A stretch of 64,000 nt of DNA from Vibrio navarrensis (GTDB lineage: Bacteria; Pseudomonadota; Gammaproteobacteria; Enterobacterales; Vibrionaceae), in NCBI RefSeq assembly GCF_015767675.1, contig NZ_CP065217.1, positions 2,914,001 to 2,978,000 of the forward strand, given 5' to 3'. The notes under the pieces are model-generated. The model ran no database searches. It was not told where the DNA came from and was given only the letters and a program-made list of their open reading frames with translations. Position 1 is the stretch's first letter. Each line of letters opens with the position of its first letter. Of the stretch, positions 53,646-63,102 are shown piece by piece. The position numbers and the translations under genes are program-made.

Positions 53646-55439
53646 TTAATCTTTACCCACGTGCAGAATCGCAAGGAACGCTTCTTGCGGCAGTTCGACG
53701 TTACCAATCTGCTTCATGCGTTTCTTACCTTCTTTCTGCTTCTTCAACAGTTTTTTCTTACGGCTAACGTCACCACCGTAACATTTCGCCAATACGTTCT
53801 TACGCAGTTGCTTCACGGTTGAACGGGCGATAATGTGGTTGCCGATGGCCGCTTGAATCGCGATATCAAACATTTGGCGAGGAATAAACTCTTTCATTTT
53901 CTCAACCAACTGACGACCACGAGTCTGCGATTGATCTTTATGGGTGATGATCGCTAGTGCGTCTACTTTGTCACCGTTGAGCAGAACGTCTACGCGCACC
54001 ATGTCTGACGTTTCAAAGCGTTGGAAACCGTAATCAAGCGAGGCGTAACCACGTGAGGTCGATTTCAAACGGTCGAAGAAATCCAGTACCACTTCAGCCA
54101 TTGGAATGTCGTAGGTTAGCGCCACTTGGTTGCCGTGGTAAACCATGTCAACCTGCGTACCACGCTTCTCAATACACAAGGTAATCACGTTACCGAGGTA
54201 GTCTGCTGGCACAAGAATGTTACAACGCGCGATCGGCTCACGAATCTCATCAATATCGTTAATTGCTGGCAGTTTCGCTGGGCTATCGACATAGATGGTT
54301 TCTTTGTTGGTTTTCAGAACTTCATAAACTACGGTCGGCGCTGTGGTGATCAGGTCAAGATCGTATTCACGCTCAAGACGCTCTTGGATGATCTCCATGT
54401 GCAGCATGCCAAGGAAGCCACAACGGAAACCAAAGCCAAGTGCCGCTGATGTTTCTGGCTCATAGAACAGAGAAGCGTCGTTGAGGCTCAATTTACCAAG
54501 TGCGTCACGAAACGCTTCATAGTCGTCAGAAGCAACAGGGAACAGGCCTGCATACACCTGTGGTTTGACTTTCTTAAAGCCCGGTAGCGGTTTTTCTGCA
54601 CCGTTTTTCGCCAGCGTCAAGGTATCGCCCACTGGCGCGCCAAGAATGTCTTTAATACCACAAACCACCCAACCTACTTCGCCCGTATTGAGTTCAGTGG
54701 TATCGATTTGTTTTGGTGTAAAGATGCCAAGGCGATCCACGCCCCACACCTGACCCGTGCTCATCACTTTGATCTTGTCGTTCTTCTTCAAATGGCCGTG
54801 TTTGATTCGCACCAGCGATACCACACCAAGATAGTTGTCAAACCAAGAATCGATGATCAGAGCTTGCAGCGGCGCCTCTGGGTTGCCTTCTGGGGCAGGA
54901 ATGGCAGAAACAATCTTCTCGAGCACGTCGTCGACGCCCAAACCCGTCTTGGCAGAACAACGAACCGCATCAATGGCATCAATACCAACGATGTCTTCGA
55001 TCTCTTCCGCCACACGCTCAGGTTCGGCCGCTGGTAGGTCAATTTTGTTCAGAATTGGCACGACTTCCAAATCCATTTCGATCGCGGTGTAACAGTTCGC
55101 AAGCGTCTGAGCTTCTACCCCTTGACCAGCATCTACCACCAGCAGAGCGCCTTCACAAGCCGCTAACGAGCGCGATACTTCGTAAGAGAAGTCCACGTGC
55201 CCTGGGGTATCGATAAAGTTGAGCTGGTAGGTTTCACCATCTTTAGCTTGGTAGTCGAGTGTCACACTCTGCGCTTTAATGGTGATACCACGCTCACGTT
55301 CAAGTTCCATTGAGTCTAGAACTTGCTCTGCCATTTCACGGTCGCTCAATCCACCACAAACTTGGATTAAACGGTCTGATAGGGTCGATTTACCGTGGTC
55401 GATATGGGCGATAATCGAAAAGTTACGAATGTGCTTCAT
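53646..55439 (-). CDS. lepA: Elongation factor 4 (LepA)
   Basis: A 597-residue translational GTPase with [30 protein letters not shown] and [12 protein letters not shown], then the LepA-specific C-terminal domain with Lys-rich [19 protein letters not shown]. It is reported to act on stalled or initiating ribosomes. Upstream lepB partner order is conserved. Confidence 0.99.
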   Translation of the reverse strand: MKHIRNFSIIAHIDHGKSTLSDRLIQVCGGLSDREMAEQVLDSMELERERGITIKAQSVTLDYQAKDGETYQLNFIDTPGHVDFSYEVSRSLAACEGALLVVDAGQGVEAQTLANCYTAIEMDLEVVPILNKIDLPAAEPERVAEEIEDIVGIDAIDAVRCSAKTGLGVDDVLEKIVSAIPAPEGNPEAPLQALIIDSWFDNYLGVVSLVRIKHGHLKKNDKIKVMSTGQVWGVDRLGIFTPKQIDTTELNTGEVGWVVCGIKDILGAPVGDTLTLAKNGAEKPLPGFKKVKPQVYAGLFPVASDDYEAFRDALGKLSLNDASLFYEPETSAALGFGFRCGFLGMLHMEIIQERLEREYDLDLITTAPTVVYEVLKTNKETIYVDSPAKLPAINDIDEIREPIARCNILVPADYLGNVITLCIEKRGTQVDMVYHGNQVALTYDIPMAEVVLDFFDRLKSTSRGYASLDYGFQRFETSDMVRVDVLLNGDKVDALAIITHKDQSQTRGRQLVEKMKEFIPRQMFDIAIQAAIGNHIIARSTVKQLRKNVLAKCYGGDVSRKKKLLKKQKEGKKRMKQIGNVELPQEAFLAILHVGKD

Positions 55440-55482
55440 AGATTTGGGGTGACTAAACTCTTTAATTCTGGGACATAGAAAC

Positions 55483-55498
55483 GCCGCTCAAAGGCGGC
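55483..55498 (-). terminator. Weak hairpin between rseC and lepA
   Basis: GCCGC (55483-55487) and GCGGC (55494-55498) form a five-base stem, followed by only short T tracts on the minus strand. It may limit read-through from the rpoE operon into lepA. Confidence 0.4.
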
Positions 55499-55552
55499 AT
55501 TTCTGTTAAGTTGGCAGATTCTACCCAATTTCAGGGCGAGGCGCATCATAAT

Positions 55553-56023
55553 TTAGGCAATAGGCGCGCCGAAGGTTCGCAGTAAAATGACCTGTTGTGC
55601 ACTTTGCTGTTCAGTAGCGCGGGCGAGTTTTTTCGCCGTCAGTAACCCCAATCCAGCCCCGATGGCCGAAGCGGCGATGACGATCCCTTCACCCAATCCA
55701 AGCAAAGGAACCAACAATAACTGGCCAACCATGGCGCCTAATATCAACGCCATTAAAGGGACAACATAAACAATCAATGCCGATCGCAGCACGTTTTGTT
55801 CTGAGATGCCGATTTCAACCACCTCTCCCACCAGCAAGCGCTGCTGGGTTTGCAGGTGCCACGCTAAGGCTTTTTTCCCAACGGCTTTACTGACAATACC
55901 AGTGCCACAGCTCTTTTGTGAGGCGCAGCTATTGCAGCTGGTTTGCTGCTCGCAGCTCAGTTCCACTGAAAAATGTTGTTGATGAGCGGTCACTTGAGTG
56001 ACCGTCGCCAGTGCCGTCATCAT
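55553..56023 (-). CDS. rseC: SoxR-reducing/sigma-E regulatory protein RseC
   Basis: A 156-residue inner-membrane protein with four cysteines in CEQQTSCNSCASQKSCGTG (about residues 24-42) and two membrane helices (about 80-125). It is last in rpoE-rseA-rseB-rseC, and its ATG overlaps the rseB stop (ATGA). It modulates sigma-E or SoxR reduction in enterics; its role in vibrios is unproven. Confidence 0.93.
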   Translation of the reverse strand: MMTALATVTQVTAHQQHFSVELSCEQQTSCNSCASQKSCGTGIVSKAVGKKALAWHLQTQQRLLVGEVVEIGISEQNVLRSALIVYVVPLMALILGAMVGQLLLVPLLGLGEGIVIAASAIGAGLGLLTAKKLARATEQQSAQQVILLRTFGAPIA

Positions 56024-56991
56024 TGCGAACTCCCCTTAGCCTGCGAGGTGGAGAAGGTTACAGATTGGATAATACGCTGCGCTGTGGTTGGTGGAATGTC
56101 ACCCACCACGGAAATCTCGTAATTACCACGCACTGCACTATTGAGTGTACGGCGCCCTTGGCGTACTAATTGCCCTTTGAGCGAATGAGCATCTTTTTCA
56201 CTGACATACACTGAAAAGCTGAACAAACCGTCACTGAACAGTTGGCTCTCAACCATCTGTTCCGTTAACGCCAGACGGTAGCGGTTGAGCTCATTGGGCT
56301 CAAAGCCTTCCGGCACCCAAGAGACGCTCCAATTACTTTGATCGACGGCGCCTTTGGGCAAACTCAGAACCGCAGGTAACTGGACATCTTTCAAGCCGCT
56401 CATCAGCTCAGCGATCTGTTGATTGACGGAATAGGAGATGGTTCTGAACTGCTCAAGCACTTCCCCGTCGCGATCCACCAAATCAGCTCGCAATGGCAAC
56501 TTGCTCTGCTCATCAATCCAGATGACGTAGGAATAACGCAAACCATCTTTAGGGACAATCCGGATCACTTGCGAGGGCGAGCCTGCTTCACGCGCTCGGC
56601 CCACTTGGACGTAATCGTAGTAGCGATGCAGATGGTCGATGTCACTGCCAAGCATGGGCATCACGGGGGCAACCATTTCTCCGGCTTCGATGGTGAAAGG
56701 CTCAATGCCAGGTTCGATATAACTGACTTCACTGCCCCGTTTGATCACTTCACGGACCGGACCACTTAAATAGACCAAATGCGCATATTGCAGAGCATCT
56801 TTGTTGGCGTGACGGTACAACAAAGGCTCAATGCTGTTCTTCTTGATGAGAATATAAGCTAGTTCATAGCTCAAATTTTGGCTGGCTTCGCTCATTTGAT
56901 GCAATAAAGCCTCTGCCGGCTTGTCGCTAGCAAAGGCTTGAGGAGTCATCACACTGAACAGAGCACAAACGCTGAACAGGAATTTCTTCAT
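56020..56991 (-). CDS. rseB: Sigma-E regulatory protein RseB
   Basis: A 323-residue periplasmic protein. The signal peptide MKKFLFSVCALFSVMTPQAFAS is clear, and the rest matches the MucB/RseB two-domain fold. RseB protects RseA from proteolysis and senses misplaced envelope components. It overlaps both neighbours by four bases. Confidence 0.96.
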   Translation of the reverse strand: MKKFLFSVCALFSVMTPQAFASDKPAEALLHQMSEASQNLSYELAYILIKKNSIEPLLYRHANKDALQYAHLVYLSGPVREVIKRGSEVSYIEPGIEPFTIEAGEMVAPVMPMLGSDIDHLHRYYDYVQVGRAREAGSPSQVIRIVPKDGLRYSYVIWIDEQSKLPLRADLVDRDGEVLEQFRTISYSVNQQIAELMSGLKDVQLPAVLSLPKGAVDQSNWSVSWVPEGFEPNELNRYRLALTEQMVESQLFSDGLFSFSVYVSEKDAHSLKGQLVRQGRRTLNSAVRGNYEISVVGDIPPTTAQRIIQSVTFSTSQAKGSSQ

Positions 56992-57608
56992 TCAATTTCC
57001 GATTTAAGTTGCTCATCCTCAAGCATGGATGAATCACTATTTAATCTTAACTGGAGTTCGTAGTCGCGTAACATAGCATGAACCCGCTTACGCTGCTCTT
57101 GCAAAGACGCATCAGTCATCGATTTTTCTACCGATTCACGCGTCAAACTCACGGGCTCTGCGCTGCCTGCAAAAGGAATGGTTTGCAAAACGGGCAACTG
57201 TTCCGCTTGAGGCACGCTGGAATCACTGCCGCCATATTGCTGAACACCAATGATCACCGCCAATGAAACACAAGCTGCAACCGCCACCTGACCAAACTGA
57301 GAAAGCCAAGCAGGCAATTGCCTTTTCGCCTCTCGTGGGGAAGGCTGAGATTCACGCGGAACTTGGCTCAGTTCCACAATCCGATGCTGATGAGCGCGAT
57401 GTACTGGCTCATCTTCCAGTGCTAGGGCAACACTTTCGGCAATGTTCCATTGTGGTTGGCTTGGCCCTTCGCCACGCATCACATCACCAATCAAGTGATA
57501 ATGACGCCAAGAATCGAGGCTGTCTTGATCTTGCTCGATTTCTCGCAACAAGACCAAATCGACCGTTTCACCATCCATGAGTGCCGAAAGCTTTTCTTTA
57601 TCAGCCAT
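56988..57608 (-). CDS. rseA: Anti-sigma-E factor RseA
   Basis: A 206-residue single-pass inner-membrane protein starting MADKEKLSALMDGETVD. Its cytoplasmic N-terminal half holds sigma-E, and a hydrophobic segment (FGQVAVAACVSLAVIIG, about 95-111) spans the membrane. Envelope stress triggers its cleavage and releases RpoE. The frame extends 26 codons upstream, but homologues start here. Confidence 0.95.
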   Translation of the reverse strand: MADKEKLSALMDGETVDLVLLREIEQDQDSLDSWRHYHLIGDVMRGEGPSQPQWNIAESVALALEDEPVHRAHQHRIVELSQVPRESQPSPREAKRQLPAWLSQFGQVAVAACVSLAVIIGVQQYGGSDSSVPQAEQLPVLQTIPFAGSAEPVSLTRESVEKSMTDASLQEQRKRVHAMLRDYELQLRLNSDSSMLEDEQLKSEIE

Positions 57609-57636
57609 TCTTAATTCACCATTGTTATTACTGGTA

Positions 57637-58215
57637 CTAGCGTTGCAAAAGAGGTTGAATTTTCTTTTCCACCGCCTCACGAGCACGGAAGATACGCGAA
57701 CGTACCGTTCCTACAGGGCAATCCATCACTTCTGCAATTTCTTCATAGCTCAAGCCATCTAGCTCGCGCAAAGTCATTGCGGTTTTCAAATCTTCGGGTA
57801 ACGCATTAATCGCATCGAAAACGACTTGTTTCAGTTCGTTGGACAACGTTAAGTTCTCTGGGTTCGATATTTCTTTTAAGGCGTTACTTGTCTCATAAAA
57901 TTCAGCTTCTTCAGCATCCACATCGGTGGCAGGCGGGCGACGACTCTGCGCAACAATATGGTTCTTGGCAGTGTTTACCGCAATTCGATATAGCCAAGTG
58001 TAAAAGGCACTTTCGCCACGAAAACTTGGAATCGCACGATAAGCTTTAATAAAAGCTTCCTGAGCAACGTCGGGGACATCGCCAGGATTACTGACATATC
58101 GGGAAATAAGATTGCATACTTTATTTTGGTACTTGATCACCAATAGGTTGAATGCTTGCTTATCGCCACTCTGAACTCGCTCAATCAATACTTGATCGGT
58201 AAGCTGCTCGTTCAT
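57637..58215 (-). CDS. rpoE: RNA polymerase sigma factor RpoE (sigma-24)
   Basis: A 192-residue ECF sigma factor: region 2 (YQNKVCNLISRYV, DVAQEAFIKAYRAI) and region 4 (LRELDGLSYEEIAEVMDCPVGTVRSRI). It governs the envelope-stress response. It is first in its operon, with a sigma-E-like promoter about 100 bases upstream. Confidence 0.99.
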   Translation of the reverse strand: MNEQLTDQVLIERVQSGDKQAFNLLVIKYQNKVCNLISRYVSNPGDVPDVAQEAFIKAYRAIPSFRGESAFYTWLYRIAVNTAKNHIVAQSRRPPATDVDAEEAEFYETSNALKEISNPENLTLSNELKQVVFDAINALPEDLKTAMTLRELDGLSYEEIAEVMDCPVGTVRSRIFRAREAVEKKIQPLLQR

Positions 58216-58566
58216 TCGAGCGGATACTCCTATTCGTTATGACCCTTCTCTTTACAGATATGGGCAATAATTATGCATAATGTAGTATTGACACCACTGT
58301 CTACTTGAGCACTATTGTGACTTGTGACCAACAAGAAAGTTCCACGCTTTCTTAAATATTTTGTCAATATTGGTTCGTGATGTGATGTAATAAACACGCT
58401 CTGCCATTGATTCTGGATGGACAGAGTGAGAAATGCAATGGCGGTTTGTGCTGACTAGGGCTTTCTTCGCCGGCAGTGTCGGTGTGTTATGCAGATTGGA
58501 TGCACATGAGGTGCTGAATATACCAAAGTGACCTGGTTCACTTTAGCTCGGGATTTTGAAAATTTT
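58216..58566. other. rpoE-nadB divergent intergenic region
   Basis: A 351-base A/T-rich region between rpoE (minus) and nadB (+). It contains the sigma-E-like element noted separately. No other gene could be supported. Confidence 0.7.
58316..58343 (-). promoter_or_regulatory. Sigma-E-type promoter for rpoE
   Basis: On the minus strand, GGAACTT (58337-58343) is a perfect sigma-E -35, followed after 16 bases by TCACA (58316-58320) in place of the usual TCTGA or TCAAA. Autoregulation of rpoE by sigma-E is known in gammaproteobacteria. Confidence 0.6.
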
Positions 58567-60174
58567 ATGAACGCAAACCGTGAACATGAATGTGATGTGT
58601 TAGTGGTGGGCAGTGGTGCTGCGGGTTTATCGTTAGCCTTGCGAGTCGCCAATCACTGTAAAGTTATCGTGTTGAGTAAAGGGCCACGCAGCGAAGGCGC
58701 GACTTTTTACGCACAAGGTGGTATCGCCGCTGTTTTTGACGAGTCAGATAGTATCGAGTCGCATATCCAAGATACACTGATAGCCGGCGATGGCCTGTGC
58801 GAGCGAGAGACGGTGAAGTTTATCGCCGAAAACGCCAAAGAGTGTGTGCAATGGCTGATTGATGGCGGCGTGCCTTTCGATCGAGAAGAAGATGACTCCG
58901 ATGACGAGCCACGCTATCACCTTACCCGAGAAGGCGGACACAGCCACAGGCGCATCCTGCACGCGGCTGACGCCACGGGCATGGCGATGCAAACGTCCTT
59001 ACAAGACAACGCACACAATCACCCCAATATCCAAGTTTTAGAACGTCATAACGCCCTAGATTTGATCACCGAAGACAAAATTGGTGGCGACAAAAATAAG
59101 GTGATCGGCGCGTACGTATGGAATCGCAACGCTGAACACGTCGAAACGGTTCGCGCTAAGTTTGTGGTATTGGCCACTGGCGGCGCATCCAAAGTGTACC
59201 AGTACACTTCAAACCCAGATGTTTCCTCTGGAGACGGCATTGCCATTGCTTGGCGTGCCGGATGTCGTGTCGCTAACCTTGAGTTCAACCAGTTTCATCC
59301 AACCTGTCTCTACCATCCAGAAGCGCGCAACTTCCTGCTAACAGAAGCCTTGCGCGGGGAAGGCGCTTATCTGCGTCGTCCAGACGGATCGCGCTTTATG
59401 CCTGATTTTGATGCACGCGAGGAGTTAGCACCGCGTGATGTCGTCGCTCGCGCTATCGACTTTGAAATGAAACGCCTGGGCGCGGATTGTATGTACCTCG
59501 ACATCAGCCACAAGCCTGCCGATTTCATCACGAAGCATTTTCCGATGATCTACTCGCGCCTAATGGATTTGGGCATCGACATGACCAAAGAACCCATTCC
59601 AATCGTTCCTGCCGCTCATTACACCTGCGGCGGCGTTATGGTCGACAAAAACGGTCAAACCGACTTGGAAAATCTCTACGCGATTGGCGAAGTCAGCTAC
59701 ACAGGTTTGCACGGCGCGAACCGCATGGCGTCGAATTCGCTGCTCGAATGTGTGGTCTATGCGTGGGCCGCCGCCAAAGACGTACTGAAAAAACACAAGC
59801 ACGTCACGCTGGCACCCTCACTCCCCAACTGGGATGAAAGCCAAGTGACTTGCAGCGATGAGGAAGTGATCATCCAGCACAACTGGCATGAACTGCGCCT
59901 GTTTATGTGGGATTACATGGGTATCGTTCGCACCGACAAACGCCTTGAGCGCGCGCTGCGACGCATTCAGTTACTGCAGCAAGAAACCCACGAGTACTAC
60001 AGTAACTTCCGAGTTTCTAACAACTTGCTTGAGCTGCGTAACTTGCTGCAAGTGGCGGAACTGATGGTTCGCTGCGCCATGCAACGCAAAGAAAGCCGAG
60101 GCCTGCACTATACCTTGGATTATCCTCAGCAATTGGAGCACAGTGCGCCGACCATTCTCACCCCAGAGCGTTAA
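58567..60174 (+). CDS. nadB: L-aspartate oxidase
   Basis: A 535-residue FAD enzyme making iminoaspartate for NAD synthesis. [18 protein letters not shown] is the FAD-binding motif; [11 protein letters not shown] and [15 protein letters not shown] are typical. The ATG at 58567 ([11 protein letters not shown]) matches E. coli NadB better than a GTG 39 bases upstream. It is divergent from rpoE, as in E. coli. Confidence 0.98.
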   Translation: MNANREHECDVLVVGSGAAGLSLALRVANHCKVIVLSKGPRSEGATFYAQGGIAAVFDESDSIESHIQDTLIAGDGLCERETVKFIAENAKECVQWLIDGGVPFDREEDDSDDEPRYHLTREGGHSHRRILHAADATGMAMQTSLQDNAHNHPNIQVLERHNALDLITEDKIGGDKNKVIGAYVWNRNAEHVETVRAKFVVLATGGASKVYQYTSNPDVSSGDGIAIAWRAGCRVANLEFNQFHPTCLYHPEARNFLLTEALRGEGAYLRRPDGSRFMPDFDAREELAPRDVVARAIDFEMKRLGADCMYLDISHKPADFITKHFPMIYSRLMDLGIDMTKEPIPIVPAAHYTCGGVMVDKNGQTDLENLYAIGEVSYTGLHGANRMASNSLLECVVYAWAAAKDVLKKHKHVTLAPSLPNWDESQVTCSDEEVIIQHNWHELRLFMWDYMGIVRTDKRLERALRRIQLLQQETHEYYSNFRVSNNLLELRNLLQVAELMVRCAMQRKESRGLHYTLDYPQQLEHSAPTILTPER

Positions 60175-60200
60175 TTGCTCTGTTCTGTGAGTCATCATGC

Positions 60201-60223
60201 AAGGGAGCTAAGTTAGCTCCCTT
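60201..60223 (+). terminator. Terminator of nadB overlapping the end of ygfX
   Basis: An 11-base arm, AAGGGAGCTAA, and its complement TTAGCTCCCTT flank one central base, with T runs on both sides. The arm spans the ygfX stop codon, so the two convergent genes share the element. Confidence 0.85.
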
Positions 60224-60645
60224 TTCATTTGCAGCTGCTTGATGACGACCAGCAGTTGGCGATATTCGTCTTCTTGGCAACTGTCACGCCAAATCAAAAA
60301 TCGTTCACCCGAGGCGGTTTTTAAACTGATAAACCACCAATAGAACTGACTATTGACCCAAGCGAGCTGCCATTGTTGCTGGCCCAATTTTAAGCGCCCC
60401 GAAAAAGACAAAGAGAGATGGCCCTGCAACTGCGGATAGAGGATGTCTCGGTTTTGATAACGCTGCAGCAAAATGGTGAACAAAGGGAAAAGCGTCACCA
60501 GCGGCAAGGCAGAGTAGACTAAAGCCCACAAAGCAAGGCTGAACACGCCAGCACTGAGCCAATGGGCTTTACGAGATGAAAAACAGGTAAGATTAACGTA
60601 CCTTGCTGAGGTTGTGAGCGACAATTTTATCGACCATTGAGGCAT
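60208..60645 (-). CDS. ygfX: YgfX-like inner-membrane protein (SdhE partner)
   Basis: A 145-residue protein if it starts at MPQWSIKLSLTT (60645). Two membrane helices (about 30-70) are followed by a beta-rich tail (FSGRLKLGQQQWQLAW). Length, topology and position after sdhE match YgfX, reported to interact with cytoskeletal proteins or to act with SdhE. The start overlaps sdhE by 53 bases, and I found no better in-frame ATG. Confidence 0.75.
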   Translation of the reverse strand: MPQWSIKLSLTTSARYVNLTCFSSRKAHWLSAGVFSLALWALVYSALPLVTLFPLFTILLQRYQNRDILYPQLQGHLSLSFSGRLKLGQQQWQLAWVNSQFYWWFISLKTASGERFLIWRDSCQEDEYRQLLVVIKQLQMKRELT

Positions 60646-60853
60646 GACCCAAGTTCTCACTGCGTCCGTGGCCCATAATCCAAGTAAACAAATCCGGATC
60701 ATCGCTTTCCAACAGCGATACAAAATCGCGCTGTTCGTTCTCATTTAGGCTTTCAAAGCACTCTTCAAAAAAAGGCATGATCACCACATCAAGCTCCAGC
60801 ATGCCACGACGACAGGCCCATTTGATGCGTGCTTTTTCTTCCGTAGTGTACAT
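60593..60853 (-). CDS. sdhE: FAD assembly factor SdhE
   Basis: An 86-residue helical protein with the RRGMLELDVVIMPFFE signature. SdhE helps attach FAD covalently to succinate dehydrogenase and fumarate reductase. It shares ygfX as its downstream partner and is divergent from ygfZ. Confidence 0.97.
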   Translation of the reverse strand: MYTTEEKARIKWACRRGMLELDVVIMPFFEECFESLNENEQRDFVSLLESDDPDLFTWIMGHGRSENLGHASMVDKIVAHNLSKVR

Positions 60854-61081
60854 CGGTTATTCCTCACCTTATGTTTTTATTGAGGCGGAGTGTAACAAGG
60901 CTGTCAGTCCGCCACTAGTGTGTCTGTCACAAACTGCAATCTCACCCACTGAATAAGACCCTGTTTTTGCTGTGCTGACAAAGCGTGCTGCACGGATTAA
61001 CATAGAGACAAATGACGCTGCGGTGCCAAGCGCGCATCCCTCATCGTCGCATTACCAACCGTATTGATAGGTATTTTTCTT

Positions 61082-62056
61082 ATGCAATGGAAGAATCTGT
61101 TCTCCCGCCTCGAATTGAGCAGCAGCGAAGCGTTGCCAGAATTGGCGGTCAGCCTGCTGGACAACCTAAGCCTAGTGACCATCACTGGCAACGACAAAAA
61201 GTCATACCTGCAAGGTCAAGTGACTTGCGATGTGGTCTCGCTGCAAGCGGATCAAATCGTTTGGGGTGGACACTGCGATGCCAAAGGCAAACTTTGGTCG
61301 ACCTTTCGTCTGTTTCATTTTCAAGATGGCTACGCCATGCTGCAAGACCAATCTGCCGTTGAAATTGAACTGCAAGAGCTGAAGAAATACGCCATTTTTT
61401 CCAAAGTTGACATTCAGATCAGCGAGAAAGTGTTATTTGGGATCAGCGGCGTCAAAGCCACAGATTGCATTAACTCACTTAGCGGTGAGGCGCGCGGCGC
61501 ACTGCGTGCACTGGAGCACGCGACCGCCGTGCAACTAACGGACAAGCAGTGGCTTTTGATCGTTGAACCAGAAGCAGTCGAAAGTGTCTTGGCCAAGTTC
61601 AATGCCCCTTTGACCACGCATTCGCTCTGGGATTTGTATGACATTTTACAAGCAGCGCCGCGCATTCCCCTATCCGCTCAAGGTGAACATATTCCACAAG
61701 CGGTCAATCTGCAGGCTGTGGGCGGGATAAGCTTTAAGAAAGGCTGTTACACCGGGCAAGAAACCGTCGCTCGTGCCAAATATCGCGGCATCAACAAACG
61801 CGCGATGTATATAGTCTCTGGCGACTGTCCGCTCGCACTGAACGCACAGCAGCCGATTACGCTCGAACGCAGCGTAGGAGAAAACTGGCGTAAAGCGGGC
61901 GAGCTAATGCACTGCTATCAATTTAGTGACCAACAAGCGTTAGGCTTGATGGTGTTGCCAAATGACCTCGCTCCAGAGACAGAACTTCGCCTTGCAGAGC
62001 AGCCTGAAACTCGCTGGCGCATCCTGCCACTGCCCTATTCACTTGCCGATGAGTGA
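61082..62056 (+). CDS. ygfZ: tRNA-modifying / iron-sulfur assembly protein YgfZ
   Basis: A 324-residue folate-dependent protein of the GcvT fold, starting MQWKNLFSRLELSSSEAL at 61082. The signature KGCYTGQE with its conserved cysteine is near residue 222. YgfZ supports certain Fe-S enzymes such as MiaB. Placed opposite sdhE-ygfX, as in E. coli. Confidence 0.96.
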   Translation: MQWKNLFSRLELSSSEALPELAVSLLDNLSLVTITGNDKKSYLQGQVTCDVVSLQADQIVWGGHCDAKGKLWSTFRLFHFQDGYAMLQDQSAVEIELQELKKYAIFSKVDIQISEKVLFGISGVKATDCINSLSGEARGALRALEHATAVQLTDKQWLLIVEPEAVESVLAKFNAPLTTHSLWDLYDILQAAPRIPLSAQGEHIPQAVNLQAVGGISFKKGCYTGQETVARAKYRGINKRAMYIVSGDCPLALNAQQPITLERSVGENWRKAGELMHCYQFSDQQALGLMVLPNDLAPETELRLAEQPETRWRILPLPYSLADE

Positions 62057-62537
62057 TCCCATCGCTACCGCGCTCACGCAGTATCTCCAACAGCAGCAGG
62101 TGAGTTATCACCTGCTTCACCACCAGACGCCTGCGACCAGCATTGAAGACGCGGCTCAGCAAAGAGGGATTCGCCCGGCACAGATAGTAAAATGCATTTT
62201 GCTGCGAGATATGAGCGACCGCTATGTGTTGGCCTGTGCCCCCGGCGATCGCAGCGTTGATCCGAAAAAAGTTCGCGCACTGTTCGGTTATCGACGTATG
62301 ACGTGTGTCGATAAAGCCGAAGTGGCCGAAATCACTGGCTATGATATTGGCACGGTGACACCTTTGCTATTAAAGACCACCATGCCAATCGTGTTCGACT
62401 CAACCCTACTGAGCGAGCCATGGGTCACGATCAGCAGCGGCAATTTGATGGCAGGGCTCAAATTGGAACTGAAAAGTTTACTCTCACTTTGCCAACCGCA
62501 ACTGGCTGCCATCTGTCGGGAGCCGAGCGACCTCTGA
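62049..62537 (+). CDS. YbaK/EbsC family aminoacyl-tRNA deacylase-like protein
   Basis: A 162-residue editing-domain protein. MSDPIATALTQYLQQQQVSYHLL is the start at 62049. It overlaps ygfZ by eight bases. The sequence matches the YbaK/ProX fold, whose members hydrolyse mischarged aminoacyl-tRNA (often Cys-tRNA-Pro). Conserved features include KCILLRDMSDRYVLA and SSGNLMAGLKLE. Which tRNA it edits is unknown. Confidence 0.88.
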   Translation: MSDPIATALTQYLQQQQVSYHLLHHQTPATSIEDAAQQRGIRPAQIVKCILLRDMSDRYVLACAPGDRSVDPKKVRALFGYRRMTCVDKAEVAEITGYDIGTVTPLLLKTTMPIVFDSTLLSEPWVTISSGNLMAGLKLELKSLLSLCQPQLAAICREPSDL

Positions 62538-62554
62538 TTTTTAGATGCAAACAA

Positions 62555-62570
62555 TGTGAACACCCTCACA
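62555..62570 (+). promoter_or_regulatory. Perfect CRP-type palindrome TGTGA-N6-TCACA
   Basis: The sequence TGTGAACACCCTCACA matches the CRP consensus half sites without error and is flanked by AA and AT. It lies 17 bases past the ybaK-like gene, about 230 bases before a strong + strand terminator. It probably serves the candidate small RNA. Confidence 0.75.
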
Positions 62571-62669
62571 ATTTATTGACTAGCATCACAACTAAATAAA
62601 TCTCACATGGAATTTTTAGTCATTTAAAAAACATAAATAGTCACAAAGATTAAATTAGGCTACTCTGAT

Positions 62670-62792
62670 TTGGCTGAGTGAGTTTCGTACAAAAACCATC
62701 TCAGCCTAAGTGAATCCACTGACACTGTTCAGTAAATCCACTTTTGTGTAATGCATCTGTGACTATTCGCCCGCTGCTGCGGGCTTTTTTTC
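62670..62792 (+). ncRNA. Candidate small RNA ending in an intrinsic terminator
   Basis: The 3' end is well defined by a GCCCGC/GCGGGC hairpin and T7. Upstream are two possible stem-loops: GGCTGAG with CTCAGCC (about 62672-62708) and ACTGA/TCAGT (near 62718-62733). No open frame of useful length is present. The 5' end is a guess: promoter-like elements TAGTCA (62638-62643) and TACTCT (62661-62666) are weak, and a start nearer the CRP site is possible. I do not recognise it as a known sRNA. Confidence 0.4.
62769..62791 (+). terminator. Strong intrinsic terminator
   Basis: GCCCGC (62769-62774), TGCT loop, and GCGGGC (62779-62784) followed by seven T. It must end some + strand transcript: either read-through from ygfZ/ybaK-like or the candidate small RNA. 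Confidence 0.93.
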
Positions 62793-62905
62793 TTTTCTTT
62801 CCTGCACAGCTTCGCGTAACAAAAAAATATCAACTATTCTTATTTCTGTAACAAAACCATTGCCTAATACGGCGCGTATAAGTCAAGGTGGCGTGGCTCT
62901 CGTGT

Positions 62906-62943
62906 CAGTTACAGACGCTCAGATGAGCGTAAAAACTGTTTTT
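62906..62943 (+). terminator. Terminator-like compound hairpin
   Basis: Outer arms CAGTT/AACTG enclose the inner arms ACGCTC/GAGCGT with an AGAT loop, followed by TTTTT and then GGGG. Upstream, TATAAG (62877-62882) resembles a -10. The element could end a second short transcript. Confidence 0.45.
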
Positions 62944-63071
62944 GGGGTAGACATCACTAAATTGATCCAACTGACTTTTAAAACCGCCAATGACAGCACA
63001 ATTATCTGAATGAATAATACTTAGCTCTATTTTAACCTGCACATATCACATTATTCAGATACGCCAATCGG

Positions 63072-63102
63072 TATAATGACGGTGCAGCTTGAGAGAAAGG
63101 AG
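63072..63102 (+). promoter_or_regulatory. -10 element and ribosome site of the small gene
   Basis: Consensus -10 TATAAT (63072-63077) lies 32 bases before the ATG, and the ribosome site AAAGGAG (63096-63102) ends seven bases before it. The -35 is poor. It overlaps one arm of the dyad described in the findings. Confidence 0.6.

Noticed and set aside
58528..58566. GTG start for NadB 39 bases upstream
   Set aside because: Alignment with E. coli NadB (start MNTLPEHSCDV) supports the ATG at 58567.
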